The notes below the pieces were generated by a model. It had not been told where the DNA came from. It ran no database searches and saw nothing but the letters and a program-made list of their open reading frames with translations. Shown here piece after piece: positions 43,186-51,880 of a DNA stretch of 64,000 nt (position 1 is the stretch's first letter; every line of letters starts with the position of its first letter). The stretch comes from Desulfosporosinus fructosivorans. GTDB lineage: Bacteria; Bacillota; Desulfitobacteriia; Desulfitobacteriales; Desulfitobacteriaceae. The DNA is taken from NCBI RefSeq assembly GCF_004766045.1, contig NZ_SPQQ01000002.1:744001-808000 (forward strand), given 5' to 3'. Made by a program: the position numbers and the translations under genes.

Positions 43186-44064
43186 CTAAGACTGCCCAAT
43201 CATTACCGAAACTGCAGAAGCATAGAAGACATACCGACCTATGAACTCACCTACGACAACCATGATGAGAGCGAGGTAAACCACATTAACAGGTATGGAC
43301 TTTGTATTAGTCGCTTTCCCTAATCCATAGTAGAGAAGACCTACACCGACAAGAGAGAGAACCCCGTATACTACCAGGGGAAACAAGTAGCTTCCAGATA
43401 GTAGTTGCGCTGACGCTATAGATGCGGCCACTCCGCTTCCGAGTCCTGAGATGAAGACTGGAAGATAGATAAGTTGAATGATTACTGCGACTATACCAAT
43501 TAGACTGACTTTTTTAAGAATCGTGAGGATTTCCGGTGAGAGTGCACTTCCCTTTGCTCCATAAGCGATGAAGCTTGCCGCCCCCAGACTACCTAGAGCA
43601 AATGTCGTCCCAAAGAAAGCGATGTACGTATTTGCGTTATCCCAAGCTGGACGGACAGAGGTACCATAGATATTCACCATGCTAAAAATGACGAGTAGTC
43701 CGACCAGAGAGGTTAGCCATCCTAAGCCGTTACCTACAGTCTCTTTCTGATAAGCCTTATAGCTTACAAACCACAGCACGAAGAATCCCCCAGCTGTCAG
43801 AATTTCACGACTTAGCCATGATGAACCAAGGTTCAGGATGGATCGATAGGCACCCGTCGGGGTTCCCAGGTGAAAGAGCGAGAATATAAGGGCTAGCGCC
43901 ATGAGTGGCCCTACGGCTAGAAAACCGAAGCTTGTCAGACGTTTAGCTGATGGAGCATCCTTTTGGGCTAATATGGAGCGAACGAGCACGAGAAGAATAT
44001 AACTTCCGACTGCTAGCTGACAAATTAAAGTAAACATCATTAATGGCCATTCTTCAGCAAACAT
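43186..44064 (-). CDS. dmsC: DMSO reductase membrane anchor subunit
   Basis: 292 residues with eight hydrophobic spans. MFAEEWPLMMFTLICQLAVG and the segment FHLGTPTGAYRSILNLGSSW with LSREIL are diagnostic of DmsC. The subunit takes electrons from menaquinol and passes them to DmsB. GGAGG lies before the ATG. It is the last gene of torD-dmsA-dmsB-dmsC and is followed by the terminator at 43103-43139. Confidence 0.92.
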   Translation of the reverse strand: MFAEEWPLMMFTLICQLAVGSYILLVLVRSILAQKDAPSAKRLTSFGFLAVGPLMALALIFSLFHLGTPTGAYRSILNLGSSWLSREILTAGGFFVLWFVSYKAYQKETVGNGLGWLTSLVGLLVIFSMVNIYGTSVRPAWDNANTYIAFFGTTFALGSLGAASFIAYGAKGSALSPEILTILKKVSLIGIVAVIIQLIYLPVFISGLGSGVAASIASAQLLSGSYLFPLVVYGVLSLVGVGLLYYGLGKATNTKSIPVNVVYLALIMVVVGEFIGRYVFYASAVSVMIGQS

Positions 44065-44098
44065 CCATCAGGCCTCCTTTTTATCACTTGAGTAGAAT

Positions 44099-44650
44099 CT
44101 ACTTCAGGGCTTCCTTGTTGGGTTTCATTGTCAGAGATGGGTGGGTCATTCCCGAATCAGGTAAGCCCTTGATATCGGCAATATTGCCATGTTTTTTACG
44201 CAGTTCTTCTATCTCTCCGAATTCAAGAGCTCTCATTTGGCAAGCTTCTACACAAGCAGGTTGTCCCCCTGCATCAATAATATCCACGCAGAAATTACAC
44301 TTTCCGGACTTTCCTTTAGATTCAATATATTTGGGTGCTCCATAAGGGCAAGACCAAGTACACAACTTACAGCCGATGCACTTCTCCTCGTCAAACATGA
44401 CGATCCCGTCTTTCTCCCTTTTATACAGTGCACCTGTCGGACAGTTCTTCGTACATTTAGGTTCTGCACAATGATTACAGGCTATGGAGAGATTGTACGC
44501 CCAAGGTTTCGGAAACGTTCCTCCTTCGAAATTATAGACCTTTCGAAAAAGAGTCCCCACCTCCAAATTATTCTTATCATTACAGGCAATTTGACAGACT
44601 TTGCAGCTCGTACAAACTGTCATGTCATAATAAAATCCTAGTTGTGCCAT
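44099..44650 (-). CDS. dmsB: DMSO reductase iron-sulfur subunit
   Basis: 183 residues with four 4Fe-4S Cys groups: CTSCKVCQIACNDKN, CNHCAEPKCTKNCPTGAL, CIGCKLCTWSCPYGAP and CNFCVDIIDAGGQPACVEAC. This is the DmsB pattern that carries electrons from DmsC to the Mo centre in DmsA. It is shorter than the E. coli protein but has all sixteen Cys. It has GAGGTGA before the ATG and lies 15 bp after dmsA. Confidence 0.94.
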   Translation of the reverse strand: MAQLGFYYDMTVCTSCKVCQIACNDKNNLEVGTLFRKVYNFEGGTFPKPWAYNLSIACNHCAEPKCTKNCPTGALYKREKDGIVMFDEEKCIGCKLCTWSCPYGAPKYIESKGKSGKCNFCVDIIDAGGQPACVEACQMRALEFGEIEELRKKHGNIADIKGLPDSGMTHPSLTMKPNKEALK

Positions 44651-44665
44651 TTTTCTTCACCTCTC

Positions 44666-47209
44666 TTAGAAAATGATTCGTTGCGGCCATTTAACATCTG
44701 GATCAAGGGGCTTATCATACTTCTCTACCTTGACATTGCATGAATTATAACCACTATGCCCTTGCCCAGTTGCGATAGGTCCATTAAGAATCCCGGTGTT
44801 TCCAGCCTTATCTACCCCCGCTTGCTCGTCCATTTCAACCCAGGCCCCTTCTCCCAACGCCACAACGCCTGGCATAATGCGCTCCGTGACATAGGTGGGA
44901 CGGATCACGGATCCATGTCGGCTGGTTACTTTGACGATATCATTGGTTTTAATTCCTAATTTCGCAGCATCGCTGGCATTCATCCAAAATTCTTGTGGGA
45001 AAGCTTCCCTTAGCCAAGGCACATTGTCTAATGTCGAATGGGAACGTCTATTATAATGGATGGTAATAATTTGGTAATTAAAGCCATCCTTTAATCCATC
45101 CTCATACCCTTCCAACGGGGGGTCGTACTTAGGGATCGGGGATTTTGTAGTGAAGCCAATTTTTTCGATCTTCTTCGCAAGCGTATCGCAGTAAATTTCG
45201 AATTTACCGCTGGGAGTTGCTAATTTCTTTCCAACTGGATCTGCCAAGAAATCCTCAAAACTCGTAAATTCCAATTTATCACCACGAGATCTCGGGACTT
45301 GATAAATTCCCTTTTCCTTAAATTCTTGATAGGAGATGCGACCGGTCTGTGGTGTTCCCTTGGCCCCAAGCCCTTGAATATCTTCACCAGTCAAGGTTAC
45401 CAATTTTTCATAACCAGATCCGTCGGCTTTCATGACCGATGCACCTGCAAGCAGATTATACAATTGTTGTTCCTCTGAAACCGGGTTAACTATTTTGGTA
45501 TCAACGCCTAAGCGTTTAGCAATTTCCGTGACAATCCACATATCACTTTTCGCCTCAAAAAGTGGCTTAATCACTTGCGTATGATAAATGAGAATTTCAC
45601 GATTTCCCGTGAGTAGCCCTCCAAGCCTCTCCCACTGGGATGTAACTGGCAAGACTAGATCCGAATACCTGGCATCTGTGGTTAGAAACAGATTCTGAGC
45701 CACTGCAAACTCGACTTTTCTATGGGCTTTTATCCCTTGGGTTGTGCCAGCTCTTTGATTCAGAGTATGACCAAACCAGTTCCATATCATCTGAATATCG
45801 ACATTTACCTTCTTCCCTTTGCTTTCTGTATATTGTCCCTTAAGAACCGCATCCCACATCTCACCGCTATTAATGCGACTTTTCGCAATAGGGTTGATCA
45901 CTTTAGGGATGCCGTCACCTCCTGGCTGTACCAATGCTGGCCCTGCATTGGTGGCCGAGTTATGCATATTGGGACTCACTCCAGCGCCTGGTATTCCGAT
46001 ATTTCCTGTCATATAAGCAAGCGTCATCATGGCATGAGGCAAGTGTTCCCCATTATTGATGCGTGCCGGCGCCCCCCCTGAAATGATGGCGGCTGGTTTA
46101 GTCGTCGCATATTCTTGTGCAAACTTACGAATAATTTCGGCGCTAACACCACAGATTTTTGAAGCCCATTCTGGAGTTTTCGGTGTCCCGTCATACGTTC
46201 CAAGAACATAATCCTTAAAGTTCTCTTTAGGATCTGCACCCTCTGGCATATGGTCAGCGTCAAATCCGATTGTGCAATTATTTAAGAATTTCTGATCGAG
46301 TAAATTGTTTGTGAGGATATGATGAGCCATTCCTAAGATCAAAGTTGTGTCGGTTGCCGGACGAATCGGAATCCATTCGTCTCCCAAGGTTCTGGCGGAC
46401 TCAGTATATAGTGGGTCTATAACAATAAACTTCACTCCAGCCTTTTTCGCTTGTAAATAGTTATAGGTTGGAAGGCCTTGGCTAGACTGAGCAGGGTTTG
46501 CCCCCCAGAGGATAATGAGCTTTGAATCACGTAGTCTAAACCTGTCATTTCCCGAGGATGCTCCGCTATTTGGAAGTCCTGTGACGGTACTATAAACATC
46601 AGGCCATGATCCCCAGGAGACATTCCCCCAACGCTCTGTACATCCACCATAGGCATTTAGGACGCGTTGAGGCTCCATTCCGCCGCCAGAACCACCAGCA
46701 GGTGCAAAGAAACTCGCATTTCCATACTTTTCCTTGATTCGCTTAAGCTCACTCGCCATGATATCCAGCGCTTCATCCCACGAAATACGAACCCACTCGT
46801 CCTTACCTCGGAGTTCCTTTTTGCCGCCCCCAGGCTCCCAGTTTTTCCGCTTCATCGGGTATTTGAGTCGATCGGCTCCTAGAACCATTTTCCGGTGGGA
46901 ACGTCCCCGAGCACATCCTCTTTGCTGTGGAAAGTCTGGGCTATCCGGGTGGGTATCGTCCGTTTTCTGGCGAATGACAACCCCTTCTACCACATAGGCC
47001 TTATTTAGGCAACGACCCCCGCAATTGTGCCAACACGCGGCAGTGATCCATTCCCCTTCCTTATTCGCTAACTCACTTGCCTTTTTAGCATCCACTGAAA
47101 CAAGTCCACAACCGGGCAAAGTTGCCGCGGCGGCTAGCGTAGCCGTCATGCCCAGAAAGGAGCGACGACTGACAGCGTAGTTTTTGGCTTTCTCGATGAG
47201 ATTGGCCAT
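44666..47209 (-). CDS. dmsA: DMSO reductase-family molybdopterin catalytic subunit (Tat-exported)
   Basis: 847 residues from the ATG at 47209, after GGGAGGTG; a TTG six codons upstream is inside the ribosome binding site. The twin-arginine signal is SRRSFLGMTATLAAAA, followed by GCG. A CWHNCGGRCLNK Cys set with RGCARG forms the FS0 4Fe-4S cluster. The Mo-binding region has GNVSWGSWPDV, with a Ser at the usual metal-ligand position of DmsA, and later WGANPAQSSQG and HPD-type bis-MGD contacts. Export to the outside of the membrane is expected. The oxide substrate (DMSO, TMAO, or another S- or N-oxide) cannot be named from sequence. Confidence 0.9.
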   Translation of the reverse strand: MANLIEKAKNYAVSRRSFLGMTATLAAAATLPGCGLVSVDAKKASELANKEGEWITAACWHNCGGRCLNKAYVVEGVVIRQKTDDTHPDSPDFPQQRGCARGRSHRKMVLGADRLKYPMKRKNWEPGGGKKELRGKDEWVRISWDEALDIMASELKRIKEKYGNASFFAPAGGSGGGMEPQRVLNAYGGCTERWGNVSWGSWPDVYSTVTGLPNSGASSGNDRFRLRDSKLIILWGANPAQSSQGLPTYNYLQAKKAGVKFIVIDPLYTESARTLGDEWIPIRPATDTTLILGMAHHILTNNLLDQKFLNNCTIGFDADHMPEGADPKENFKDYVLGTYDGTPKTPEWASKICGVSAEIIRKFAQEYATTKPAAIISGGAPARINNGEHLPHAMMTLAYMTGNIGIPGAGVSPNMHNSATNAGPALVQPGGDGIPKVINPIAKSRINSGEMWDAVLKGQYTESKGKKVNVDIQMIWNWFGHTLNQRAGTTQGIKAHRKVEFAVAQNLFLTTDARYSDLVLPVTSQWERLGGLLTGNREILIYHTQVIKPLFEAKSDMWIVTEIAKRLGVDTKIVNPVSEEQQLYNLLAGASVMKADGSGYEKLVTLTGEDIQGLGAKGTPQTGRISYQEFKEKGIYQVPRSRGDKLEFTSFEDFLADPVGKKLATPSGKFEIYCDTLAKKIEKIGFTTKSPIPKYDPPLEGYEDGLKDGFNYQIITIHYNRRSHSTLDNVPWLREAFPQEFWMNASDAAKLGIKTNDIVKVTSRHGSVIRPTYVTERIMPGVVALGEGAWVEMDEQAGVDKAGNTGILNGPIATGQGHSGYNSCNVKVEKYDKPLDPDVKWPQRIIF

Positions 47210-47233
47210 TAACGGTACACCTCCCAATAATTT

Positions 47234-47992
47234 TTAATTTGTCTTTAATCCTATGCCTTCTATATCTAAAAGCTCAGCAAGGGCTTCGAGATCTAACCTT
47301 AAGAATCCATGCAGGATCCTTGACATTCCGCGATAGAATTCAGTGTCTGAATGCTGGCAGACATTTTGCTGAAACTCGGGTACCCAACGCAGTAGATGTT
47401 CCTGCAGAAACCTTTTCTGATTTTCCAAGATGTCTAGTAGCTCGTGTTCATTCTTCTCGTATTTCTCTAAAACCATCACGGACAGTTTATACATAAAGTC
47501 CAGTTCAAGACCTAAGTGATCATCGGCTTCATGTTGAAAATGCTTAGGCAAGAATGCATACTTCAGATAAGCAAGTCTGACTTTCAGGGTCTCCTCCTGA
47601 AAAAGCAAGCGTTCCTTATTGAGATAGGCTGACTCCCAAGCAGGAGCCTGTAATTCGTAGGGTCCAATAAACAGTCGAGTATAGTCCCAGTGCAAGCGAT
47701 TATAGATTGTTTCTCCGACTGATTCATATTGCATTAAATCGCTATGAACCTGACGAATCCCCTCCTGAATCTCCCCTTCTTCCTCAGAAAAAGGAAAGGA
47801 ACCGATAAGATTGTCCTTAGACAAAAGCTTAAGGAACTCGTGGCTAGGTTCTTCCAGAAACGACCGTCTGAGTATATCGTACGCAAAAATCCTCGCTTCG
47901 AGCAGAGGCCTAATCTTTGCCAAGCCTCTTAATTGAGTCTCATGACTTAGATTGGGATGCTCAACGGTCTCTATTCGATCATTTGTTAACAT
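47234..47992 (-). CDS. TorD/DmsD-family molybdoenzyme chaperone
   Basis: 252 residues, all-helical. LLEARIFAYDILRRSFLEEP at the start, YTRLFIGPYELQAPAWESAY in the middle and EADDHLGLELDFMYKLS (the family signature E-x2-DH-x2-x-EL-x-FM) mark a TorD-type chaperone. Its job is to bind the Tat signal of apo-DmsA and hold it for cofactor loading. It is the first gene of the dms operon, with AGGAGGAG before the ATG and 24 bp before dmsA. Confidence 0.93.
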   Translation of the reverse strand: MLTNDRIETVEHPNLSHETQLRGLAKIRPLLEARIFAYDILRRSFLEEPSHEFLKLLSKDNLIGSFPFSEEEGEIQEGIRQVHSDLMQYESVGETIYNRLHWDYTRLFIGPYELQAPAWESAYLNKERLLFQEETLKVRLAYLKYAFLPKHFQHEADDHLGLELDFMYKLSVMVLEKYEKNEHELLDILENQKRFLQEHLLRWVPEFQQNVCQHSDTEFYRGMSRILHGFLRLDLEALAELLDIEGIGLKTN

Positions 47993-48027
47993 GACACTCC
48001 TCCTGATTAAGTTGATAACCCTTTATT

Positions 48028-48043
48028 CGTGATTATGTTCACA
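48028..48043 (-). promoter_or_regulatory. CRP/FNR-type palindrome upstream of torD
   Basis: The minus strand reads TGTGAACATAATCACG, matching TGTGA-N6-TCAC(A) with one end mismatch, 35 bp before the torD start. It overlaps a possible -10 (CATAAT). CRP/FNR-family proteins often control respiratory reductases in this group; the regulator is not in the window. Confidence 0.5.
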
Positions 48044-48142
48044 TTTACCTTTGTACAAGGGTACAACAATTGGTCGCTTTTTTTGTATGAGGAACATAGT
48101 CTCTCTTAAATTGCTTTTTAAGCACTTCTATTTACATTTGTG

Positions 48143-48190
48143 AAAAATTCAGTGTAGATAGTCACTTTCAGAAAGCCACTATCTACACTA
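48143..48190 (-). terminator. Hairpin behind the molybdoenzyme pseudogene
   Basis: AGTGTAGATAGT and ACTATCTACACT form a perfect 12-bp stem, extended by CTTTC/GAAAG. In the minus direction GAATTTTT follows. It ends transcription from the 48273-49708 remnants before torD. Confidence 0.75.
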
Positions 48191-48272
48191 ATAACTGATA
48201 TCCTAGTCGGCAGTATATTAATGCTAATTTCCAACTTTCATAGTTTCCTAATTCTTTAACCAGTAACGCTTT

Positions 48273-48750
48273 TTAAACCTTTTCTGGATAAAAGCGAATG
48301 GATGGACGGGCTTGAATGATGGCTAAGGCAAGTAGACCGTCGGTGCTAGGGCGAATTTGTAAGTTGCGATCCGAGATCCTAGCAGTTGGGGTAAATAGCG
48401 GATCAATCACAACTAGCTTTGCACCGTGTCCACGGGACAGGTTCGAGCTATAGCGCTGATTGAGTTCCAGTAGTTTCCCCGTGATTAATTCATACGCCTT
48501 GTCCAACTTATTCTCTGCCAGTGTCCCGAACCCCTCGGATTTTGCCATAATGGATATCGAAGCCTCTGAGGATGATACACATAGTCGGGATAGGCAATAT
48601 CCCTTGGCACAGAGTTTGCCTTTCGTATAGCCGTGCCGAAAGTCGCCACTTACTTTTATAGTCTTCCATCGTACACCGTAGAAAGCATACCGCAAGTACC
48701 ATAACAATTTCGGGGCAAATACTGCGAAAGATCTGAGCCTCTGAACTCAC
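48273..48750 (-). pseudogene. Broken molybdopterin oxidoreductase gene
   Basis: Two overlapping minus frames carry pieces of a DmsA-like enzyme. The first has EAQIFRSICPEIVMVLAVCF, the N-terminal Cys motif region. The second has TIKVSGDFRHGYTKGKLCAK, then ELITGKLLELNQRYSSNLSR and GAKLVVIDPLFTPTARISDR with LQIRPSTDGLLALAI. The change of frame and missing stretches between motifs show frameshifts and internal deletions, and most of the enzyme is absent. It is not the twin of the intact dmsA, whose matching segments differ. Confidence 0.82.
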
Positions 48751-48772
48751 TTAATCCCCCCCTTTTTTGGTG

Positions 48773-49708
48773 TTAGACCCTCTTAAGATACTTTATTTTA
48801 AAAGCCGTCATCAAATTAAGTTTGGTATCAAAGTCGTCTAAATGAGTCTGAAGAATTTCCTCAATTTTTTTTAGCCGATAACGGAGGGTGTTAGGGTGAA
48901 GATAGAGACTAATTGCGGTTGCTTTTAAGTTACACTGATTAAGTAAATACTGTTCTAGACTACCCATCAATTTATTGCCTTGCTCTTCATCGTAGCTTTC
49001 AAGTACCCCTAGCGTTTCCTTGTAAAATTCTTTTAATTCCTGTAGGTCATGGTGATAGAGAATTCGATCTAGCCCTAAATCACTGAAGAACGGAATCGTC
49101 GAGTCGATACCCATCAGTTTACCTAACTCGAGAGCTACTTTAGCTTCTTGATAGCTTTTAAATATATCATCTGGGCTAGCATAAACTCGCCCTACCCCGA
49201 CGTTTAATCGTCGTCTTGCCAAGCGAAGTTTTGCCCTAGAAAGTACCTGTTCACCCAAGCGCATGATACAAACCTTACTATTGTTCGGTTGTATGTCGAT
49301 TGGTAAAATGGCGATGATTTGGCCTTTTTTCTGCATTATAATTGGATGATCGGCGTCTTGCTGCATAACTGATTCTACCAAATCAAGTAACGTATCTAAC
49401 AAATGTTGATCTGTTGTATAGACTTCGTACTCTTCAAGCTCAAATACCAGCACACAATGTGGGCGATTAAGATTCCAACCCCATATTTCCCCCCTGTTGA
49501 CAATATCTTTTACCTCATCGATATTACTATAAAGCAGGTCGTAAATGAAGGCGTCTTTATATTCGCGTTGTGCATTGAGAACTTGGTTGTTCTTCGTAAA
49601 TTCCAAGGCGCAAAGACACGCAGCATGCTTCATTATTGTTTGAATTCTTATATCAACCTCGGCTTCCAAGTATGAACAAACAGCCCAGGAGCCTTTTTTG
49701 GGGCCCAT
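48773..49708 (-). pseudogene. 5'-truncated PucR/CdaR-type regulator
   Basis: 311 codons. The CdaR middle region (about 70-190) and a complete HTH_30 end (NLKATAISLYLHPNTLRYRL) are intact. The N-terminus starts abruptly at the end of what would be a GAF-type sensor: SYLEAEVDIRIQTIMKHAAC corresponds to the linker helix seen deep inside related proteins. No good ribosome binding site precedes the ATG, and the upstream side runs into an HxlR fragment on the other strand. It may be silent, or make a sensorless DNA-binding protein. It probably once controlled the broken molybdoenzyme gene next to it. Confidence 0.6.
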
Positions 49709-49783
49709 ACACCTTATTAGACCACGCTGGCCAACTATCGTCCATTTTATTGTCTAACCATATCATTCGATCAATAGTCATAA

Positions 49784-50131
49784 TATTATTCTGCGGTTGT
49801 TCTTATTGGCAATAAGTGTAAGTTATTGATATTAAGGAACCTTCTGACAGGCCCACAGAGATTTACTGATTTATTAAATGATGTAGACGGGATCAGTAAA
49901 AAAGTACTAACCGAAAATCTTCGATCTCTAGAGGAGGACGACATTGTAAGTAGAAAAACTTATGCTGAAGAAATCCCTGTCAAAGTCGAATACAGCTTGA
50001 GCAAGCTTGGTGAAACTTTGAAACCTATCTTTGACGTTTTAACTGACTGGGGAAATAATTACAAAGAATTTGTTCAAAATACTTTTGATGAGTTTATTCA
50101 GTCCACCACGAGTCGAATGCAGGTTAAGTAA
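49784..50131 (+). pseudogene. 5'-truncated HxlR-family regulator
   Basis: From the stop at 49781-49783 the frame reads YYSAVVLIGNKCKLLILRNL and continues as a normal winged helix: LTGPQRFTDLLNDVDGISKK, VLTENLRSLEEDDIVSRKTY and so on to TTSRMQVK. HxlR proteins should have about 20 residues more at the start, with a Cys, and GGKWKxxIL where this has GNKCKLLIL. There is no ATG or ribosome binding site; translation from the TTG at 49826 would lack the first helix. Two more HxlR remnants (41439-41494 and 54283-54429) show that this family has broken up repeatedly here. Confidence 0.65.
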
Positions 50132-50500
50132 ATTGGACGAGACCATGTGCCCTATCATTACTGCTATGAAACATTGGGTTAGGGTATCTGGAGTTAGTTA
50201 AAAAAACTCCCGAATTACATAACAATTATCGAAAATGCTTTTCAAATAAAACAATACAGACAAGGGATACCTACATGTTGAGATAAAAATGGCGGTAGGT
50301 TTACATCACCTAGCGCCATTTTTTAGACACGATCACGTATTTTTTATCTCGTGCAAAGAGATCAAGACCGCCATTAAAATATAATACTAGATACGGCTCT
50401 TCACCCACTGGATGTCCCATAAACTCTTTCCATAAATTTTATAATTACGCTTTTTATTGTTTAACATTTTACCATTCTGTAGGATACTGATTTAGCTTGT
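50132..50500. other. Intergenic, carries a terminator
   Basis: About 370 bp between convergent genes. Apart from the hairpin at 50285-50324 no gene or repeat was seen. Confidence 0.5.
50285..50324. terminator. Bidirectional terminator
   Basis: AAAATGGCG and CGCCATTTT form the stem, extended inside by TAGGT/ACCTA, with T-runs on both sides. It lies between the plus-strand HxlR remnant and the minus-strand MFS gene. Confidence 0.8.
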
Positions 50501-51802
50501 TCATCCATGTATATGATCAATCGCCATCTTCTTAAAATCCAAAGTAAGAACCAGAACCACTGAAACTAGGGCAACAGCCGCAAGGAATACAAACACCCCT
50601 GTATTTCCAAAATTAGTTGCAATAATACCACTGAACTTATTTCCTATAAATCCACCTGCTGCCGACCACGAATTGATAAATGCAAGGGAAACAGCAATTA
50701 TCTCGGGGGATAGGAAAGCCGGAGGCATAGTCCAATATGGGCCGTACCAGCTTACAACTGTCGCTCCATAAATTGAAAGCATAGCGATTTTAAATAGCAA
50801 GCCGCCGACAGGAAGAAGTATTAGCAGAAATGAAGCTGACAGAATCAACATTGGAGTAATTGCATGCCATTTTCTTTCTCCAGTCTTATCTGAATGATTG
50901 CCTACAAGTACCATAGCAATAGCACCAGCGATTGCAGGAATCATCATGATGTAGCCAATAGCGGATGCTGAAAGGCCTACCGTCATGCCCTTAATAAGCA
51001 CAGGCATCCACATTGCGCCCACCTGCTGTGCAATTTGGATAAACATGTAGATCATCGCCAATTTCCACAGTGTGCCATTTGTAATGATTTTTGCAAAACC
51101 TATTTTCTTCGTATGAACCGTGGTGACTGCCTTTTCTGCATCCAGATCTGAACGTATAAGAGCCTTTTCTTTTTCATTCAACCATTTAGCTTTTTCTGGC
51201 CCATCTTTCATAATATAAAAGCCAAATAATGCGATGATAGCCGGGAGAATACCTTCAATTAAAAATAGCCATCTCCATCCGGAAAAACCAAACCAATTTG
51301 CGTACTGTACCATGTAACCAGCCAATGGGGCTCCAATTATATTTGCACAAGTACCTGATAACATAAATATTGCCGTAACACTTGCGCGTTCCCTACTGGG
51401 GAACCATAGAGTGAACCAATACATTACTCCTGGGAAGAATCCTGCTTCAAAAATACCAAGCACGAATCTAAAAGCTGTAACTTGCGCTGCATCTTGTGCA
51501 AAGAACGTACCAGCCGTTGCAAGTCCCCACAAGCATGCAATGCTCGGAATGAGTTTACTTGCACCAAATTTTTTCAGAAGCATGCTGCTTGGTATCTGAA
51601 AGATAAGATACGAGATAAAAAAGGTAGATGTAATAGTCCCGAAAGCAAGGGCTGAAATACTCAATTCCTTGTTCATGGTAAGTGCTGCAAAACTAATATT
51701 TGTTCGATCCATACCATTAAAAAAGTAAAGTGCAAAGACATAGGGAATGATGGCCCACTTAACTTTGGCATATAAACGATTTCGATCAATACTAGATTCC
51801 AT
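50501..51802 (-). CDS. MFS transporter, anion:cation symporter family
   Basis: 433 residues, twelve spans. The pattern VFALYFFNGMDRTNISFAAL (first helix and loop), FFPGVMYWFTLWFPSRERAS (between helices 4 and 5) and a cytoplasmic loop between helices 6 and 7 fits the ACS family, which imports organic acids such as hexuronates, galactonate or tartrate. It is encoded 78 bp downstream of an enolase-superfamily enzyme gene in the same direction, so it likely brings in that enzyme's acid-sugar substrate. AGGAGGG lies before the ATG. Confidence 0.9.
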   Translation of the reverse strand: MESSIDRNRLYAKVKWAIIPYVFALYFFNGMDRTNISFAALTMNKELSISALAFGTITSTFFISYLIFQIPSSMLLKKFGASKLIPSIACLWGLATAGTFFAQDAAQVTAFRFVLGIFEAGFFPGVMYWFTLWFPSRERASVTAIFMLSGTCANIIGAPLAGYMVQYANWFGFSGWRWLFLIEGILPAIIALFGFYIMKDGPEKAKWLNEKEKALIRSDLDAEKAVTTVHTKKIGFAKIITNGTLWKLAMIYMFIQIAQQVGAMWMPVLIKGMTVGLSASAIGYIMMIPAIAGAIAMVLVGNHSDKTGERKWHAITPMLILSASFLLILLPVGGLLFKIAMLSIYGATVVSWYGPYWTMPPAFLSPEIIAVSLAFINSWSAAGGFIGNKFSGIIATNFGNTGVFVFLAAVALVSVVLVLTLDFKKMAIDHIHG

Positions 51803-51880
51803 ATCTCGGACCCTCCTTATATTTGAAAAAACAACCTATTGATTGTAAATCTATGCTCTAAATTTACTCTGCAACTAATA

